Positions 36,701 to 46,253 of a stretch of DNA of 64,000 nucleotides are shown here, piece after piece. The notes under the pieces were generated by a model that saw only the letters and a list, made by a program, of their open reading frames with translations, was not told the DNA's origin and did not search any database. The DNA is from CAYFZO01 sp965226235 (GTDB taxonomy: Bacteria > Pseudomonadota > Gammaproteobacteria > Poriferisulfidales > Oxydemutatoraceae). The position numbers and the translations under genes are program-made. Location: NCBI GenBank assembly GCA_965226235.1, contig OZ245335.1, forward strand, positions 1,178,001 through 1,242,000. The letters are read 5' to 3'. Each line of letters begins with the position of its first letter. Position 1 is the stretch's first letter.

Positions 36701-38032
36701 CCGCATGATCTGCTGTGCCAGTGCGGGAAAGTCGGGTGCGCTGATATCGACAAAGTGTACCCTGAGCATCCCCCGGGCCGAGAACCAGGCAAGAAAACCT
36801 GCTTTGCGTCTGGCAGTTAAAACGCCGTTAGCAGACATGGCATCCGGTTTGTGCAATAGCAGCACAACAGGCTTGGGGCCTTGGGTTCTGTAAAAGTAAA
36901 GCAGTCGTGTGAGTAGCAGATGCTGGACTGGAAAAGCGGTGATGACAAGGTCGGCTTCGATTGCCGCGTGAATGAGCCTGAACAATTGACTCTCCTTTTC
37001 TCCGATAAAGCAGGTGCTGTTCGGAAGACCTTTGAGCAATTGCCGAAGCAAACGTCCCTGGTGTTTCAGGCCTTTACGCAGAAGCCTGCGTTCCGGCAAG
37101 CCAAGCGGGGGATCGATCAGACCCTGCTCGCATACGTCCTTGACTGTTCTTCGAAATCCATCGGAGAAAATCTGCGCATCAATCGTGTCGGGTGGCAAGT
37201 GTCCGAGCAGGCCCCGCATGAATTGGTGGAAATCAGCGACTGTAATCCCCAGGCAACCTTGTGCGCTCTGGCTTTGCCTCCAATTGACTACCTTCAGACG
37301 TTGTATCCAGGTCCCCCAGGGGGTATAGGCGGTAGCTCGATCACCCAACCGCAGGTGTGCAATGGTTTTCAGACGCCCGCACGCGAACCTCGATTTGAAA
37401 GGATGCTTTTTCCGGCGCTGAAAATAAGCCGCTCGAAAGTCTGGCGGATCTATGTCGGGAATGGCGTGTATGATTCTTTTGACGCGATCCCAGGGGAAGG
37501 CATATTTAAAAACAAGCAACAAGGGGAGACCAGCCTTTTTCCTTTGGGAGACCAAGGTTTTCATATGGCGCTCTAACGCCGCGTAAGAAGAAAGGTTGTT
37601 TTCCTGCAGAAACTGATCGGACAAGGTGATGCGGTAGCGCAAATTTTTCGGGAACCTGTTTCCGCCCAGGATGGTTCTGCATGAAGCGAAGCATTGATTC
37701 AGTCCCAGAAAATCGTACACGTTGCGGGAGAAAATCCGGATGGTGACGTAGTCGAATACTACAAATGACCAATACCATGTTCGCTTGAAAAAGCGAACTT
37801 TTTCGACCCAACGGGGGGGATGATGCGGGAACAAGTGGCGCGACGACATCAACCGTGTATGACAGTAGGTATACCCCAGGGACCGACCAAAGTTCATAAG
37901 GCACCGGTAGTCGATCAGATTGGCTACCAGTCCCGGGACTGCCGACATGTCCAGGGTGAAATACACTTGTTCCTCGCGTACGTCCGTGTCCGATAGTGCC
38001 TGGCTTGCTGGTTCCTGGGTCATTTTATTCAT
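36662..38032 (-). CDS. Tandem paralogue 4 (divergent), fucosyltransferase-like protein
   Basis: The most divergent and probably oldest copy: about 456 residues from ATG 38032 (TTG 38044 also possible). The N-terminus has LVANLIDYRCLMNFGRSLGYTYCH. An insertion near residues 75-100 is hydrophobic and aromatic (WYWSFVVFDYVTI), perhaps a membrane-associating segment. HLRLGDRA, FMRGLLGHLPPDTIDAQIFSDGF, GLPNSTCFIGEKESQLF, DLVITAFPVQH and VDISAPDFPALAQQIMRQW match the family. Because the C-terminal 14 residues are almost identical to paralogues 2 and 3, local gene conversion is likely. Confidence 0.75.
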   Translation of the reverse strand: MNKMTQEPASQALSDTDVREEQVYFTLDMSAVPGLVANLIDYRCLMNFGRSLGYTYCHTRLMSSRHLFPHHPPRWVEKVRFFKRTWYWSFVVFDYVTIRIFSRNVYDFLGLNQCFASCRTILGGNRFPKNLRYRITLSDQFLQENNLSSYAALERHMKTLVSQRKKAGLPLLLVFKYAFPWDRVKRIIHAIPDIDPPDFRAAYFQRRKKHPFKSRFACGRLKTIAHLRLGDRATAYTPWGTWIQRLKVVNWRQSQSAQGCLGITVADFHQFMRGLLGHLPPDTIDAQIFSDGFRRTVKDVCEQGLIDPPLGLPERRLLRKGLKHQGRLLRQLLKGLPNSTCFIGEKESQLFRLIHAAIEADLVITAFPVQHLLLTRLLYFYRTQGPKPVVLLLHKPDAMSANGVLTARRKAGFLAWFSARGMLRVHFVDISAPDFPALAQQIMRQWKSGTRTIDRN

Positions 38033-38248
38033 CGTGTCAGCCAAAAACGGAAGGTGTTTGTATTCAGGGCAGTCGCGTCCGCCAGATTTGCATGCGTGTA
38101 GCCAGCGCCTCTCTTCCCCGAAACACTACCGCGTGCCGTCATCGAACTGCCACAAACCAATGCCGCACTGCATCCGCGCTTACATCCAGGGGAACAGATG
38201 AGGCCAATAAGAGCAACGGGCAACTGACCCCCGGGACCGGTCTGCCAG

Positions 38249-38980
38249 TCAATCGACCCCCTCCTGGCCGATCCCGGGTTTCGCAGGCCGCATGAGAAGC
38301 AGGTATATCATGGTCGAGATTCCAGCGGCGCCGAGCACAAGGCAGAGAATCATCATTTGGTAGCGCACGGCAATCAACGGAGAGACCCCGGAGAGGATCT
38401 GGCCGGTCATCACCCCAGGAAGCGAAACCAGCCCCACGGCCAACAGCATATTGACCATCGGGATCATCGCTGCATGGAACGCAATGTTGCGCGCGTGCTC
38501 GTAACCTCTTCCCCCGATCTGCTCCGATTCAAACCGCTCGGCGGCAAGGCAGACGGTGTTCATCGCATTCGAGAAAGCAATCCCTCCCAGAGGGATCATC
38601 TGCTTGACGGAAAACCACGGTGCCAGATCCAGCACAAGTTGTGTCGTGAAAAGGAGCGCGGTCAAACTGCCACCAGCAATCGCGGCTGTGATTTTCGCGT
38701 AACTTCGAAAGCTCTTTTGCTTAAGCGGATGTAGCGCGATCCAGCCAGACGCCAATAACATCACCATGAAAACCAGGCCCGTGGTGATCGCGTAATCAAG
38801 CAGAAACAGGTAATTCAGCACGTAGCCGACGGCCAGCAACTGTACCACCATACGCCAGGACGCATAGATTATCTGTCGATGGTTCATCTTCCAGCGATAG
38901 TAAATCACGACGACAACCAGCACTGGCACGACCAATAACATCAGGTTGAGCGTGGGTATGGTTGCGATGTCTTTATACAT
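38249..38980 (-). CDS. FetB/YbbM-family ABC permease
   Basis: 243 residues with six or seven hydrophobic helices. The family motif is clear: ASWRMVVQLLAVGYVL, IPLGGIAFSNAMNTVCLAAERF, and the long cytoplasmic loop with ESEQIGGRGYEHARN preceding MIPMVNMLLAVGLVSLPGVMTGQILSG. In E. coli FetB works with the ATPase FetA in iron export or oxidative-stress resistance. No FetA-like ATPase is adjacent. It starts 15 bp after apbE on the same strand, so it may be cotranscribed with the nqr genes. Confidence 0.88.
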   Translation of the reverse strand: MYKDIATIPTLNLMLLVVPVLVVVVIYYRWKMNHRQIIYASWRMVVQLLAVGYVLNYLFLLDYAITTGLVFMVMLLASGWIALHPLKQKSFRSYAKITAAIAGGSLTALLFTTQLVLDLAPWFSVKQMIPLGGIAFSNAMNTVCLAAERFESEQIGGRGYEHARNIAFHAAMIPMVNMLLAVGLVSLPGVMTGQILSGVSPLIAVRYQMMILCLVLGAAGISTMIYLLLMRPAKPGIGQEGVD

Positions 38981-38995
38981 AACGGATCTCCGTAT

Positions 38996-40060
38996 TTAAG
39001 GTTGCGCCTTGAAGCGCGCTGCAAATACAGGACTCGAAACCGGCTCCAGCCCTTCTCGCGTGCGTCTGACAAAATACGCTGCGATACCATGCCGCCGCGC
39101 CAGATCGATGCCGGCCTTGTCGCCGAGCACCAGCAAGGCGGTTGCCCAGGCGTCTGCCTCCATCGCACTCGAGGCAACCACGCTCACGAGCACCGTGCGA
39201 TGAATGATCGGCCATCCGGCATACGGATCAATTTCGTGTGAGTAACGCCGTCCTGCGATTTCAGTATAGATGCGGTAATCCCCCGAGGTCGCCACCCCCG
39301 CATCGCTAACCTGAATCGTCGTGATCACGGTTCGCTCGGTAGCGATGGGTTTTTCAATGCCGATTCCCCATGCGCCACCGTCAGCATTGCGACCCGACGC
39401 ATACAACTCGCCGCCAATATCCACGAGACTGTTACGCACCCCGGCAGCGGCGAGTGCTGCGGAGATACGATCCACGGCGTACCCCTTCGCGATTGCAGAT
39501 AAATCCACGTACAACCCTGCGATACGTTTGCGCACCATCGGGGGAGAAATACGCACTTCCAGGTAACGCCCACCGACTTGCGCCAATGTACGATCGATGA
39601 CATTGACGGGCGGTACTTCCCGGATACCACCACCCGACCCGAAGCCCCACAGGTTGACAAGCGGCCCGACGGTCACATCGAAAGCTCCGTTACTGATCCT
39701 GTGGATGCGTTGTGCCTCGAACAATACCGTAACCAGTTGCGATGAAGCGCTCTGCCACTCGGTGCTACGCGAGCGATTGAAACGGCTGAGCTCGGAATCA
39801 TCAATATAAGTCGACATGCTATTGTTGACGTCATCAAGGATATCTACAACCCGCGCCGACAGGTAGCTCACCCTGGCAGTATCCAGAGAATCAGCGATCG
39901 TGACGGCGTAATAAGTCCCCATCGTGTCGCCGCGGATAACCGTTGGAGAAGACCCCGTATCGCAGGCGGCGCACAACAGGGAAACAACCGCGACAGGAAG
40001 CTTCGCGAAAAACCATCGCCCGAGCGGCAAAGCCACAAGCGGCTGCATCCGTTGCGTCAC
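38996..40060 (-). CDS. apbE: FAD:protein FMN transferase, lipoprotein
   Basis: ApbE transfers FMN from FAD to Thr residues of NqrB and NqrC, whose acceptor motifs are intact in this operon. 354 residues from GTG 40060, or 350 from ATG 40048. The signal peptide ends in LLCAAC, a slightly atypical lipobox, so a periplasm-facing lipoprotein is likely. Motifs are GDTMGTYY, SMSTYIDDSELSRFN, GAFDVTVGPLVNLWGF, DLSAIAKGYAVDRI, VDIGGELYASG and EIDPYAGWP, followed by the metal-site region SAMEADAWATALLVLG. It follows nqrF by 69 bp. Confidence 0.95.
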   Translation of the reverse strand: MTQRMQPLVALPLGRWFFAKLPVAVVSLLCAACDTGSSPTVIRGDTMGTYYAVTIADSLDTARVSYLSARVVDILDDVNNSMSTYIDDSELSRFNRSRSTEWQSASSQLVTVLFEAQRIHRISNGAFDVTVGPLVNLWGFGSGGGIREVPPVNVIDRTLAQVGGRYLEVRISPPMVRKRIAGLYVDLSAIAKGYAVDRISAALAAAGVRNSLVDIGGELYASGRNADGGAWGIGIEKPIATERTVITTIQVSDAGVATSGDYRIYTEIAGRRYSHEIDPYAGWPIIHRTVLVSVVASSAMEADAWATALLVLGDKAGIDLARRHGIAAYFVRRTREGLEPVSSPVFAARFKAQP

Positions 40061-40129
40061 ACCTGCCTGACCCCACCTGCGATGGAATGAACAATCGGTC
40101 GAAGAGTGCCGCTCGTTGAGCCGCCGTGT

Positions 40130-41344
40130 TTAGCCGCCAAAATCGTCGAAGAGAATATGCTCTTTTTCGACACCAAGGCCATCGAGCATGTCGATCGCCG
40201 CAGCATTCATCAACGGCGGCCCACAGATGTAGTACTCGCAATCTTCCGGGGTCGGATTCTTTTTCAGGTAATTGTCATACATCACCTGATGAATAAACCC
40301 GGTGTACCCGGTCCAGTGGTCTTCCGGCTGTGGGTCGGACAGCGCGATATGCCAGGAAAAATTATCATGCTCCTGCTGTAGCCTGTCGAAGTCCTCGACG
40401 AAGAACATCTCGCGCAAACTTCGGGCACCATACCAGAAGCTGATTTTCCTCCGGCTGCACAGACGCCCAAGCTGATCGAATATATGCGACCTCAGCGGTG
40501 CCATGCCGGCACCGCCGCCGACAAAAACCATCTCGTTATCCGTATCATGGGCAAAGAACTCGCCAAACGGACCGGAGATAGTGACCTTGTCCCCCGGCTT
40601 GAGGCTGAAAGCATAGGACGACATGGCCCCGGGGGCCAAATGCGGCATCGGCGGCGTCGCGATGCGCACGTTCAACATGATGATGCCTTTTTCCTCCGGA
40701 CAGTTGGCCATTGAATAGGCACGCGATACGGTTTCATCGACCTGGGACGTAAAACGCCACAGGTCGAACCGATCCCAGGCGTCGCGATATTTTTCCTCTA
40801 CGTGAAAGTCCTTGAACCTTATGTGATGCGGAGGGCACTCGATTTGAATATACCCTCCGGCGCGAAAATCGACATCCTCTCCCGGCGGCAGTTCAAGCAC
40901 CAGGTTCTTTATGAACGTCGCCACGTTGGCGTTCGACCGTACCGTGCACTCCCATTTATATGCACCGAAAACGTCCGCCGAAAGCTCTATCCGCATGTCT
41001 TGCTTGACCACAACCTGGCAGGACAAACGGTCACCTGCGCGGGCCTGACGCTTGTTGATATAGGCGGTTTCCGTAGGCAACAGCGAACCGCCACCAGCGT
41101 GGATCTTCACGCAGCATTGACCGCAGGTACCGCCGCCACCGCAGGCGGACGACACGAACAAGTCGTTATCGGCCAGCGCAGTCAGCAGTTTCGATCCGAC
41201 CGGCACCTTGATTTCTCTTTCATCGTTGACGTTGACATTGACGTTTCCTACGGCCACCAGGCGCGATCTGGCCATGAGAATGACAAAGACCAGCACCAGA
41301 ACAATCAGCGTGAAAGAGCTGATACCGAGCGCGATTTCCAACAT
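40130..41344 (-). CDS. nqrF: Na+-translocating NADH:quinone reductase subunit F
   Basis: The NADH-oxidising entry subunit. 404 residues: an N-terminal membrane helix (about 5-25), a 2Fe-2S ferredoxin domain with C68, C74, C77 and C109, then a ferredoxin-reductase module with RAYSMANCP (FAD), GPFGEF, FVGGGAGMAPLRSHIFDQL (NADH) and the C-terminal YYICGPPLMN. ATG 41344 lies 3 bp after the nqrE stop. Confidence 0.97.
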   Translation of the reverse strand: MLEIALGISSFTLIVLVLVFVILMARSRLVAVGNVNVNVNDEREIKVPVGSKLLTALADNDLFVSSACGGGGTCGQCCVKIHAGGGSLLPTETAYINKRQARAGDRLSCQVVVKQDMRIELSADVFGAYKWECTVRSNANVATFIKNLVLELPPGEDVDFRAGGYIQIECPPHHIRFKDFHVEEKYRDAWDRFDLWRFTSQVDETVSRAYSMANCPEEKGIIMLNVRIATPPMPHLAPGAMSSYAFSLKPGDKVTISGPFGEFFAHDTDNEMVFVGGGAGMAPLRSHIFDQLGRLCSRRKISFWYGARSLREMFFVEDFDRLQQEHDNFSWHIALSDPQPEDHWTGYTGFIHQVMYDNYLKKNPTPEDCEYYICGPPLMNAAAIDMLDGLGVEKEHILFDDFGG

Positions 41345-41347
41345 CGA

Positions 41348-41956
41348 TTACAACTGCACGCCGGAAAAAGCCATAAATCCCAGCGACATCAGCCCCACGG
41401 TAATAAAGGTAATGCCCAATCCCTGCAGCCCGAGAGGCACGTCGCTGTACTTGAGTTTCTCGCGCACCCCCGCGAGCGCAATGATCGCGAGCGCCCAGCC
41501 AAGCCCGCTGCCAAAGCCGTAAACGACACTCTCCGAAAAGTTGTACTCGCGCTCGACCATGAACAGGGACCCGCCGAGGATGGCGCAGTTGACCGTGATC
41601 AGCGGCAGGAAAATACCCAACGCGTTATACAGGGCCGGGAAGAACCGATCCAGCGTCATTTCCAGAATCTGCACCATCGCGGCGATGACACCAATGTAGC
41701 TTAACAAGCCGAGGAAGGACAGATCGACTTCCGGCAGTCCCGCCCAGGCCAACGCACCCTCGTCCAGCAAGTAACGGTAAATCAGGTTGTTTACCGGCAC
41801 CGTCAGCGTCTGTACGACGGTGACCGCAATGCCCAGGCCGACGGCACTCTCCATCTTCTTTGAAATCGCAAGAAAGGTGCACATGCCGAGAAAAAAAGCC
41901 AACGCAAGATTCTCGACAAAAATCGCCCGGACCAGGAGACTGATGGACGCCTCCAC
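41348..41956 (-). CDS. nqrE: Na+-translocating NADH:quinone reductase subunit E
   Basis: 202 residues with six membrane helices. Hallmarks are VRAIFVENLALAFFLGMCTFLAISKK at the N-terminus and FLPLITVNCAILGGSLF in the middle; these carry the two conserved membrane Cys residues that, with NqrD, bind the intramembrane 2Fe-2S centre. The start is GTG 41956, 2 bp after the nqrD stop, so translation is probably coupled. Confidence 0.96.
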   Translation of the reverse strand: MEASISLLVRAIFVENLALAFFLGMCTFLAISKKMESAVGLGIAVTVVQTLTVPVNNLIYRYLLDEGALAWAGLPEVDLSFLGLLSYIGVIAAMVQILEMTLDRFFPALYNALGIFLPLITVNCAILGGSLFMVEREYNFSESVVYGFGSGLGWALAIIALAGVREKLKYSDVPLGLQGLGITFITVGLMSLGFMAFSGVQL

Positions 41957-41958
41957 GG

Positions 41959-42612
41959 CTACACCCTCTCATCCGCAACGCGAATACGAAACTCCGGGGT
42001 TTCCACCTGCTCGGTTTTGGTCGAACGTATCACCCAGATCATCAGCCCGATGATAAAAAACGCGCTGGGCGGCAGCAGCAGCAAATTATTCATGTGGTAC
42101 CAGCCACCTTCGGTCACCGGCATCAGCACCGTGTAACCGAACAGGCTCCCGGAACCAAACAATTCGCGCACGATGGCTACGACGATCAGCACCAGGCTAT
42201 ACCCGAAACCATTCCCCACGCCGTCTATGAAACTGGGCAGCGGAGGGTTTTTCATCGCGTACGCTTCGGCACGGCCCAACACGATGCAATTGGTGATGAT
42301 CAGCCCGACAAAAACCGACAGCGACTTGCTGACCTCGTAGACATAAGCCTGCAAAACCTCATCGACCACGATAACCAGCGACGCAATAATCGTCATCTGC
42401 ACGATGATGCGTATGTTGGAAGGCACGTGGTGGCGAATCATGCTGATCGAGGCATTGGACAAAGACAGCACGGCGGTCAATGCGACGCACATGATCAAAG
42501 CCGCACTCAGCGTGGTCGTCACCGCCAGCGCCGAGCAGATGCCGAGTATCTGCAAAGTGATCGGATTGTTGTCGATCAGCGGATCCAGCAGTATTTTTTT
42601 CTTGCTTGTCAT
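41959..42612 (-). CDS. nqrD: Na+-translocating NADH:quinone reductase subunit D
   Basis: 217 residues with six membrane helices. It begins DPLIDNNPITLQILGICSALAV and has LIITNCIVLGRAEAYAMKNPP and DGVGNGFGYSLVL, the NqrD signatures; the two Cys residues match the NqrD partners of the Fe-S site. ATG 42612. The 82-bp gap to nqrC is the longest between the nqr subunit genes and holds no clear hairpin. Confidence 0.96.
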   Translation of the reverse strand: MTSKKKILLDPLIDNNPITLQILGICSALAVTTTLSAALIMCVALTAVLSLSNASISMIRHHVPSNIRIIVQMTIIASLVIVVDEVLQAYVYEVSKSLSVFVGLIITNCIVLGRAEAYAMKNPPLPSFIDGVGNGFGYSLVLIVVAIVRELFGSGSLFGYTVLMPVTEGGWYHMNNLLLLPPSAFFIIGLMIWVIRSTKTEQVETPEFRIRVADERV

Positions 42613-42694
42613 TGCTTTACGCGCAAACGCTCCGGCCGGGGTCTCATCCCCGTCGAATCGTTAACCCAATATACCCCCAAGACCGAAGAATACA

Positions 42695-43498
42695 TTATTT
42701 CTGCGCCCCCATCATCGCCGGCCCAGGATTCTCGAAGCGATTCAAAAAAGGCCGGTAACCCAATGGCCCCATCCAGAAACGAATCATGTTGGTAACCCCG
42801 CGGGAGGTCAGCGTTGCGCCCGACAACCCATCGACTTTATACGCCGCGTCTGGGTCGTCGGGCGCCACCTTGCCCTTGATGACTTCGAGTTGCGGATCCT
42901 CCCGTCCTCCATACAGCAACTTGCCACGCCACAGTTGGCGCCATTTGGGGTTGTCGACCTCACCACCGAGCCCGGGGGTTTCGCGGTGTTCGTAAAAGCG
43001 CAAGCCATACACGGTGTCGCCATCGGCCTCCAGCGCAAGAAACCCGTAGAGCGTCGACCACAAGCCGTAGCCGTTGATGGGTAAGATAATCCTGCTGACC
43101 CCGTCGCCATCTCTGACCAGATACACCGAGGCATAATGCGGACGGCGCTTGACCGACGCAATATCTTCAGCCGGCGACAACGGCTCGCTGAGCTGCGGAT
43201 CGCGGAGCGCGGAGCGCATCACAAACGACGCGGGATCCAGGTCGGCAAATCTGCCATCACTCAGGTTGATGACGCGTTTTTCAATTTGTTGGAACGACTC
43301 CTCGACGGAACGATCCGGACGGTACAGCCCTGCTACTTCGAGAATATTGACCCGCATGTCAAGTTCGCGATTGAGCACCTGTTTCTCTCTCAGACCAACC
43401 GCCGCTGTAGAAACCACAACCGAGCACGCCAGACATAACAGCACGGTAACGATCAACGTTTTTTTTACCGACTCGTCCTTCATAGCTCCAAAGCGCAC
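42695..43498 (-). CDS. nqrC: Na+-translocating NADH:quinone reductase subunit C
   Basis: 267 residues from GTG 43498; an ATG five codons later is also possible. One N-terminal membrane helix (about 14-34), then a periplasmic FMN-binding domain. The covalent FMN acceptor is T231 in SGATLT (226-231), the motif modified by ApbE. ETPGLGGEV is also conserved. It starts immediately after the nqrB stop with no gap. Confidence 0.96.
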   Translation of the reverse strand: MRFGAMKDESVKKTLIVTVLLCLACSVVVSTAAVGLREKQVLNRELDMRVNILEVAGLYRPDRSVEESFQQIEKRVINLSDGRFADLDPASFVMRSALRDPQLSEPLSPAEDIASVKRRPHYASVYLVRDGDGVSRIILPINGYGLWSTLYGFLALEADGDTVYGLRFYEHRETPGLGGEVDNPKWRQLWRGKLLYGGREDPQLEVIKGKVAPDDPDAAYKVDGLSGATLTSRGVTNMIRFWMGPLGYRPFLNRFENPGPAMMGAQK

Positions 43499-44713
43499 CT
43501 ATTCTGTAGCAGCAACCCGCTTTTCCCGTCTGCGGATATACGCCTTTATCACCATATAGTCTATTACCGGCGCAAAAATGTTGGCAAACAGAATCGCCAG
43601 CATCATCCCTTCGGGAAAGGCCGGGTTGAGCACCCGGATCACCACCACCATGAACCCGATCAATATCCCGTACAGCCATCTCCCTGTTTCGGTATGTGCT
43701 CCCGACACCGGTTCGGTCGCCATGAACACCATGCCGAAACAAAACCCGCCGAGCACCAGATGCCAGTACCACGACATGGAAAACAACGGATTGGTGTCAC
43801 TGCCGGTCCAGTTCAGCGCCAGCACGGTGGCTACCATGCCCAGAAACACGCCGACAATAATGCGCCAGGAAGCGATCCGCGTGTAGACCAGAAATGCGCC
43901 ACCGAGCAGACACGCCAGTGCCGAAGTCTCGCCCAGCGAACCGGGGATGACCCCGACGAAGGCATCCCACCAGTTGTAACCGGCACCGACAATGCCCGAA
44001 ACCCCGCTCGTAGCTGCCGCGGCGAGCGGAGTCGCACCGCTGTAGCCATCGAGCGCGACCCATACCGCATCCCCCGACATGAAAGACGGGTAGGAAAAAT
44101 ACAGAAAAGCCCGGCCAACCAGTGCCGGGTTCAGGAAATTCTTGCCCGTGCCACCGAATACTTCCTTGCCGATCACCACGCCAAAACTGATCCCGAGCGC
44201 GACCATCCACAACGGCGTGGTCGACGGCAAGGTCAAGGTATACAGGATCGAAGTTACGAAAAAGCCCTCGTTGATCTCGTGCCTGCGTACTACCGCAAAC
44301 AACATTTCCCAAAACCCGCCTGCCATCAAGGTGACCAGATAGATCGGCAGAAAGTGCAAAAAGCCAAGCCACATGCACGCGAACATACTCTGGGGATCGT
44401 GTGCAATACCCAACAGCGCGGTCAACGTGCCGCGCCAGTTGTTCAGCGTGCCGACGTCGCCTGCCAGCATCGCCATATTGATCTGGTAACCCGTGTTGAA
44501 CCAGGACACCAGCACACAGGGTATGGTCGACAGCACCACATACGACATGACACGCTTCATATCCAACGCGTCGCGTATGTGCGGTGCGCGCGCAGTGACC
44601 TGTCGGGACCAGTAAATGAAGGTGTCAACCATCTCGTATAACGGATAAAACCTGTGCCACTTCCCGCCTTTCTCAAAGTGGCGTACGCACTCTTTTATGA
44701 ACTGCCTGAGCAT
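43499..44713 (-). CDS. nqrB: Na+-translocating NADH:quinone reductase subunit B
   Basis: 404 residues with about ten membrane helices, the core Na+-channel subunit. The covalent FMN acceptor is T228 in SGAT (225-228). Other signatures are VGRAFLYFSYPSFMSGDAVWVA, GGTGKNFLNPAL and the C-terminal MATEPVSGAHTETGRW. ATG 44713 is 7 bp after the nqrA stop. All expected features are intact. Confidence 0.96.
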   Translation of the reverse strand: MLRQFIKECVRHFEKGGKWHRFYPLYEMVDTFIYWSRQVTARAPHIRDALDMKRVMSYVVLSTIPCVLVSWFNTGYQINMAMLAGDVGTLNNWRGTLTALLGIAHDPQSMFACMWLGFLHFLPIYLVTLMAGGFWEMLFAVVRRHEINEGFFVTSILYTLTLPSTTPLWMVALGISFGVVIGKEVFGGTGKNFLNPALVGRAFLYFSYPSFMSGDAVWVALDGYSGATPLAAAATSGVSGIVGAGYNWWDAFVGVIPGSLGETSALACLLGGAFLVYTRIASWRIIVGVFLGMVATVLALNWTGSDTNPLFSMSWYWHLVLGGFCFGMVFMATEPVSGAHTETGRWLYGILIGFMVVVIRVLNPAFPEGMMLAILFANIFAPVIDYMVIKAYIRRREKRVAATE

Positions 44714-44720
44714 CCCTCGA

Positions 44721-46070
44721 TCACCCTTCTCTCTCTATCAGCTCCAGGTTTTCCCTGAGTGCCTCGCCAAACTCGTGTTTGCCCGGGCATACATAGGAGC
44801 ACAGCGCCAGATCCTCCTCTTCCAGTTCGAGGCAACCCAGCCCCTGCGCCATGTCGGTATCCCCGACCAGCAACGACCTCAGTAACGGTGCCGGCAGCAG
44901 GTCGAGCGGCATGACCCGCTCGTAGATATCGATAGGCACCAGCGCCCGCGGACTGCCATTTTGCATGCACGTCAGGGGGAAAGAGCGCGATTTCAGCAAA
45001 TGGGAAAAAACCGCGCGGCTGGCAGAAAACAAATCGAAGCGGGGACGTAGCCAGCCCAGCACCTGCCGCTTGCTGTCACGCTCTCGCAGCACCGTGATCT
45101 GTAGCGAAAATCTCCCCAGAAAGTCGGACCACCCTGTGGCCTTGTAACCGTCCAGTGCCGAGCCTGCGATTCTGCGGCACTCGCGTGGGGCATCGATCTC
45201 CGACGCGCACAACTCGCTCACGCAAGCACCGACACAGGTGCGCAACAAACGTGGCTCCCTGACCATGGGGCCGGCAAGCGATATCACCCGTTCGTGCGGA
45301 TAGACCCCCTGGTCGAACAAGGCACCGAACGCCATGACGTCCTGGTAGCCGATAACCCAGACAACTTTGCCGGCCCGGACCGGATCGAGAAAATGAACGT
45401 GCGTCCCTGCAAGCCCTGCCGGGTGTGGTCCCGAAAACTCCACGACATCAAATCGACCTTTCGGCAACGGCAACGACACGCCGCCTTTTACACAAACGAA
45501 TACCCGGTTGGAAGTAAGCCGTCCGACCACCTGCATTCCCATCTGAAACAATCGCGGGGCGTCTTCGATGACGACCGCCGGGTCGGGGGCCAGCGGTCTG
45601 GTATCCATCGCATTGACGAACACGGAGTGCGGTTCACTGCGAGGACTCGGTGTCTTGCCGTAAGGACGCGTTTTAATCGCCGGCCACAAGCCACTGGTCA
45701 GCAACTGTGCGACGACCGAACCCTGGTCGCCTGTCGCGACCTCGTCTTCAGCCCAGCGTTCAAATTGCACCTGCCGGTCACCTTCGACTCGAATGACCAC
45801 GGACTGAAGTACCCGCTTTTCGCCACGATAAATCTTCTCGACAACCCCTGACGCGGGTGATGTATAGCAAATCTCCTGGTCACGCCGGTGGACGAACAGA
45901 ACCTGGCCGGAAGCGACCTCATCGCCTTCCCCGACCTGCATCCCAGGCTTGAGCCCAGGGTATTCGTGCGCAACCAGGGCGACCCGCGATACCGGACGAG
46001 CCTCCTGTATTGCCTGCTCCGGAGCGCCGGAAAGCGGAATGTTCAATCCCTTTTTGATCTCTATGTGCAT
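44721..46070 (-). CDS. nqrA: Na+-translocating NADH:quinone reductase subunit A
   Basis: About 449 residues from ATG 46070 (MHIEIKKGLNIPLSGAP), the family start; longer readings upstream lack similarity. Seen are GLKPGMQVGEGDEV, YTSPASGVVEKI, LLTSGLWPAIKTRPYGKTP, FVNAMDTRPLAPDP and EEDLALCSYVCPGKHEFG. It is the cytoplasmic subunit that contributes to quinone reduction. It heads the nqrABCDEF-apbE run. The promoter must lie in 46071-46250, next to repeat and IS debris; none is obvious. Confidence 0.95.
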   Translation of the reverse strand: MHIEIKKGLNIPLSGAPEQAIQEARPVSRVALVAHEYPGLKPGMQVGEGDEVASGQVLFVHRRDQEICYTSPASGVVEKIYRGEKRVLQSVVIRVEGDRQVQFERWAEDEVATGDQGSVVAQLLTSGLWPAIKTRPYGKTPSPRSEPHSVFVNAMDTRPLAPDPAVVIEDAPRLFQMGMQVVGRLTSNRVFVCVKGGVSLPLPKGRFDVVEFSGPHPAGLAGTHVHFLDPVRAGKVVWVIGYQDVMAFGALFDQGVYPHERVISLAGPMVREPRLLRTCVGACVSELCASEIDAPRECRRIAGSALDGYKATGWSDFLGRFSLQITVLRERDSKRQVLGWLRPRFDLFSASRAVFSHLLKSRSFPLTCMQNGSPRALVPIDIYERVMPLDLLPAPLLRSLLVGDTDMAQGLGCLELEEEDLALCSYVCPGKHEFGEALRENLELIEREG

Positions 46071-46253
46071 GCGATTGCGGCCAGCACCCACGGCCGCTCC
46101 GGTGAAAGAAAATACACTTGGCAGACCTGCCGCTTCCAGCCGGATCGCCACCAAATTCCCGCCGCCGGTTGAAACGATCCTGCCGATCCTTGCCGGCTAC
46201 CGCTGATCTTCCCCTTGCTATCGGTCCACTTGAACTGAGGAAAAAACATCTTG

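Noticed and set aside
38029..38223. Cys-containing 64-codon reading upstream of paralogue 4
   Set aside because: It overlaps the paralogue 4 start and has no clear ribosome-binding site or similarity. The 38045-38248 gap otherwise shows nothing recognisable.
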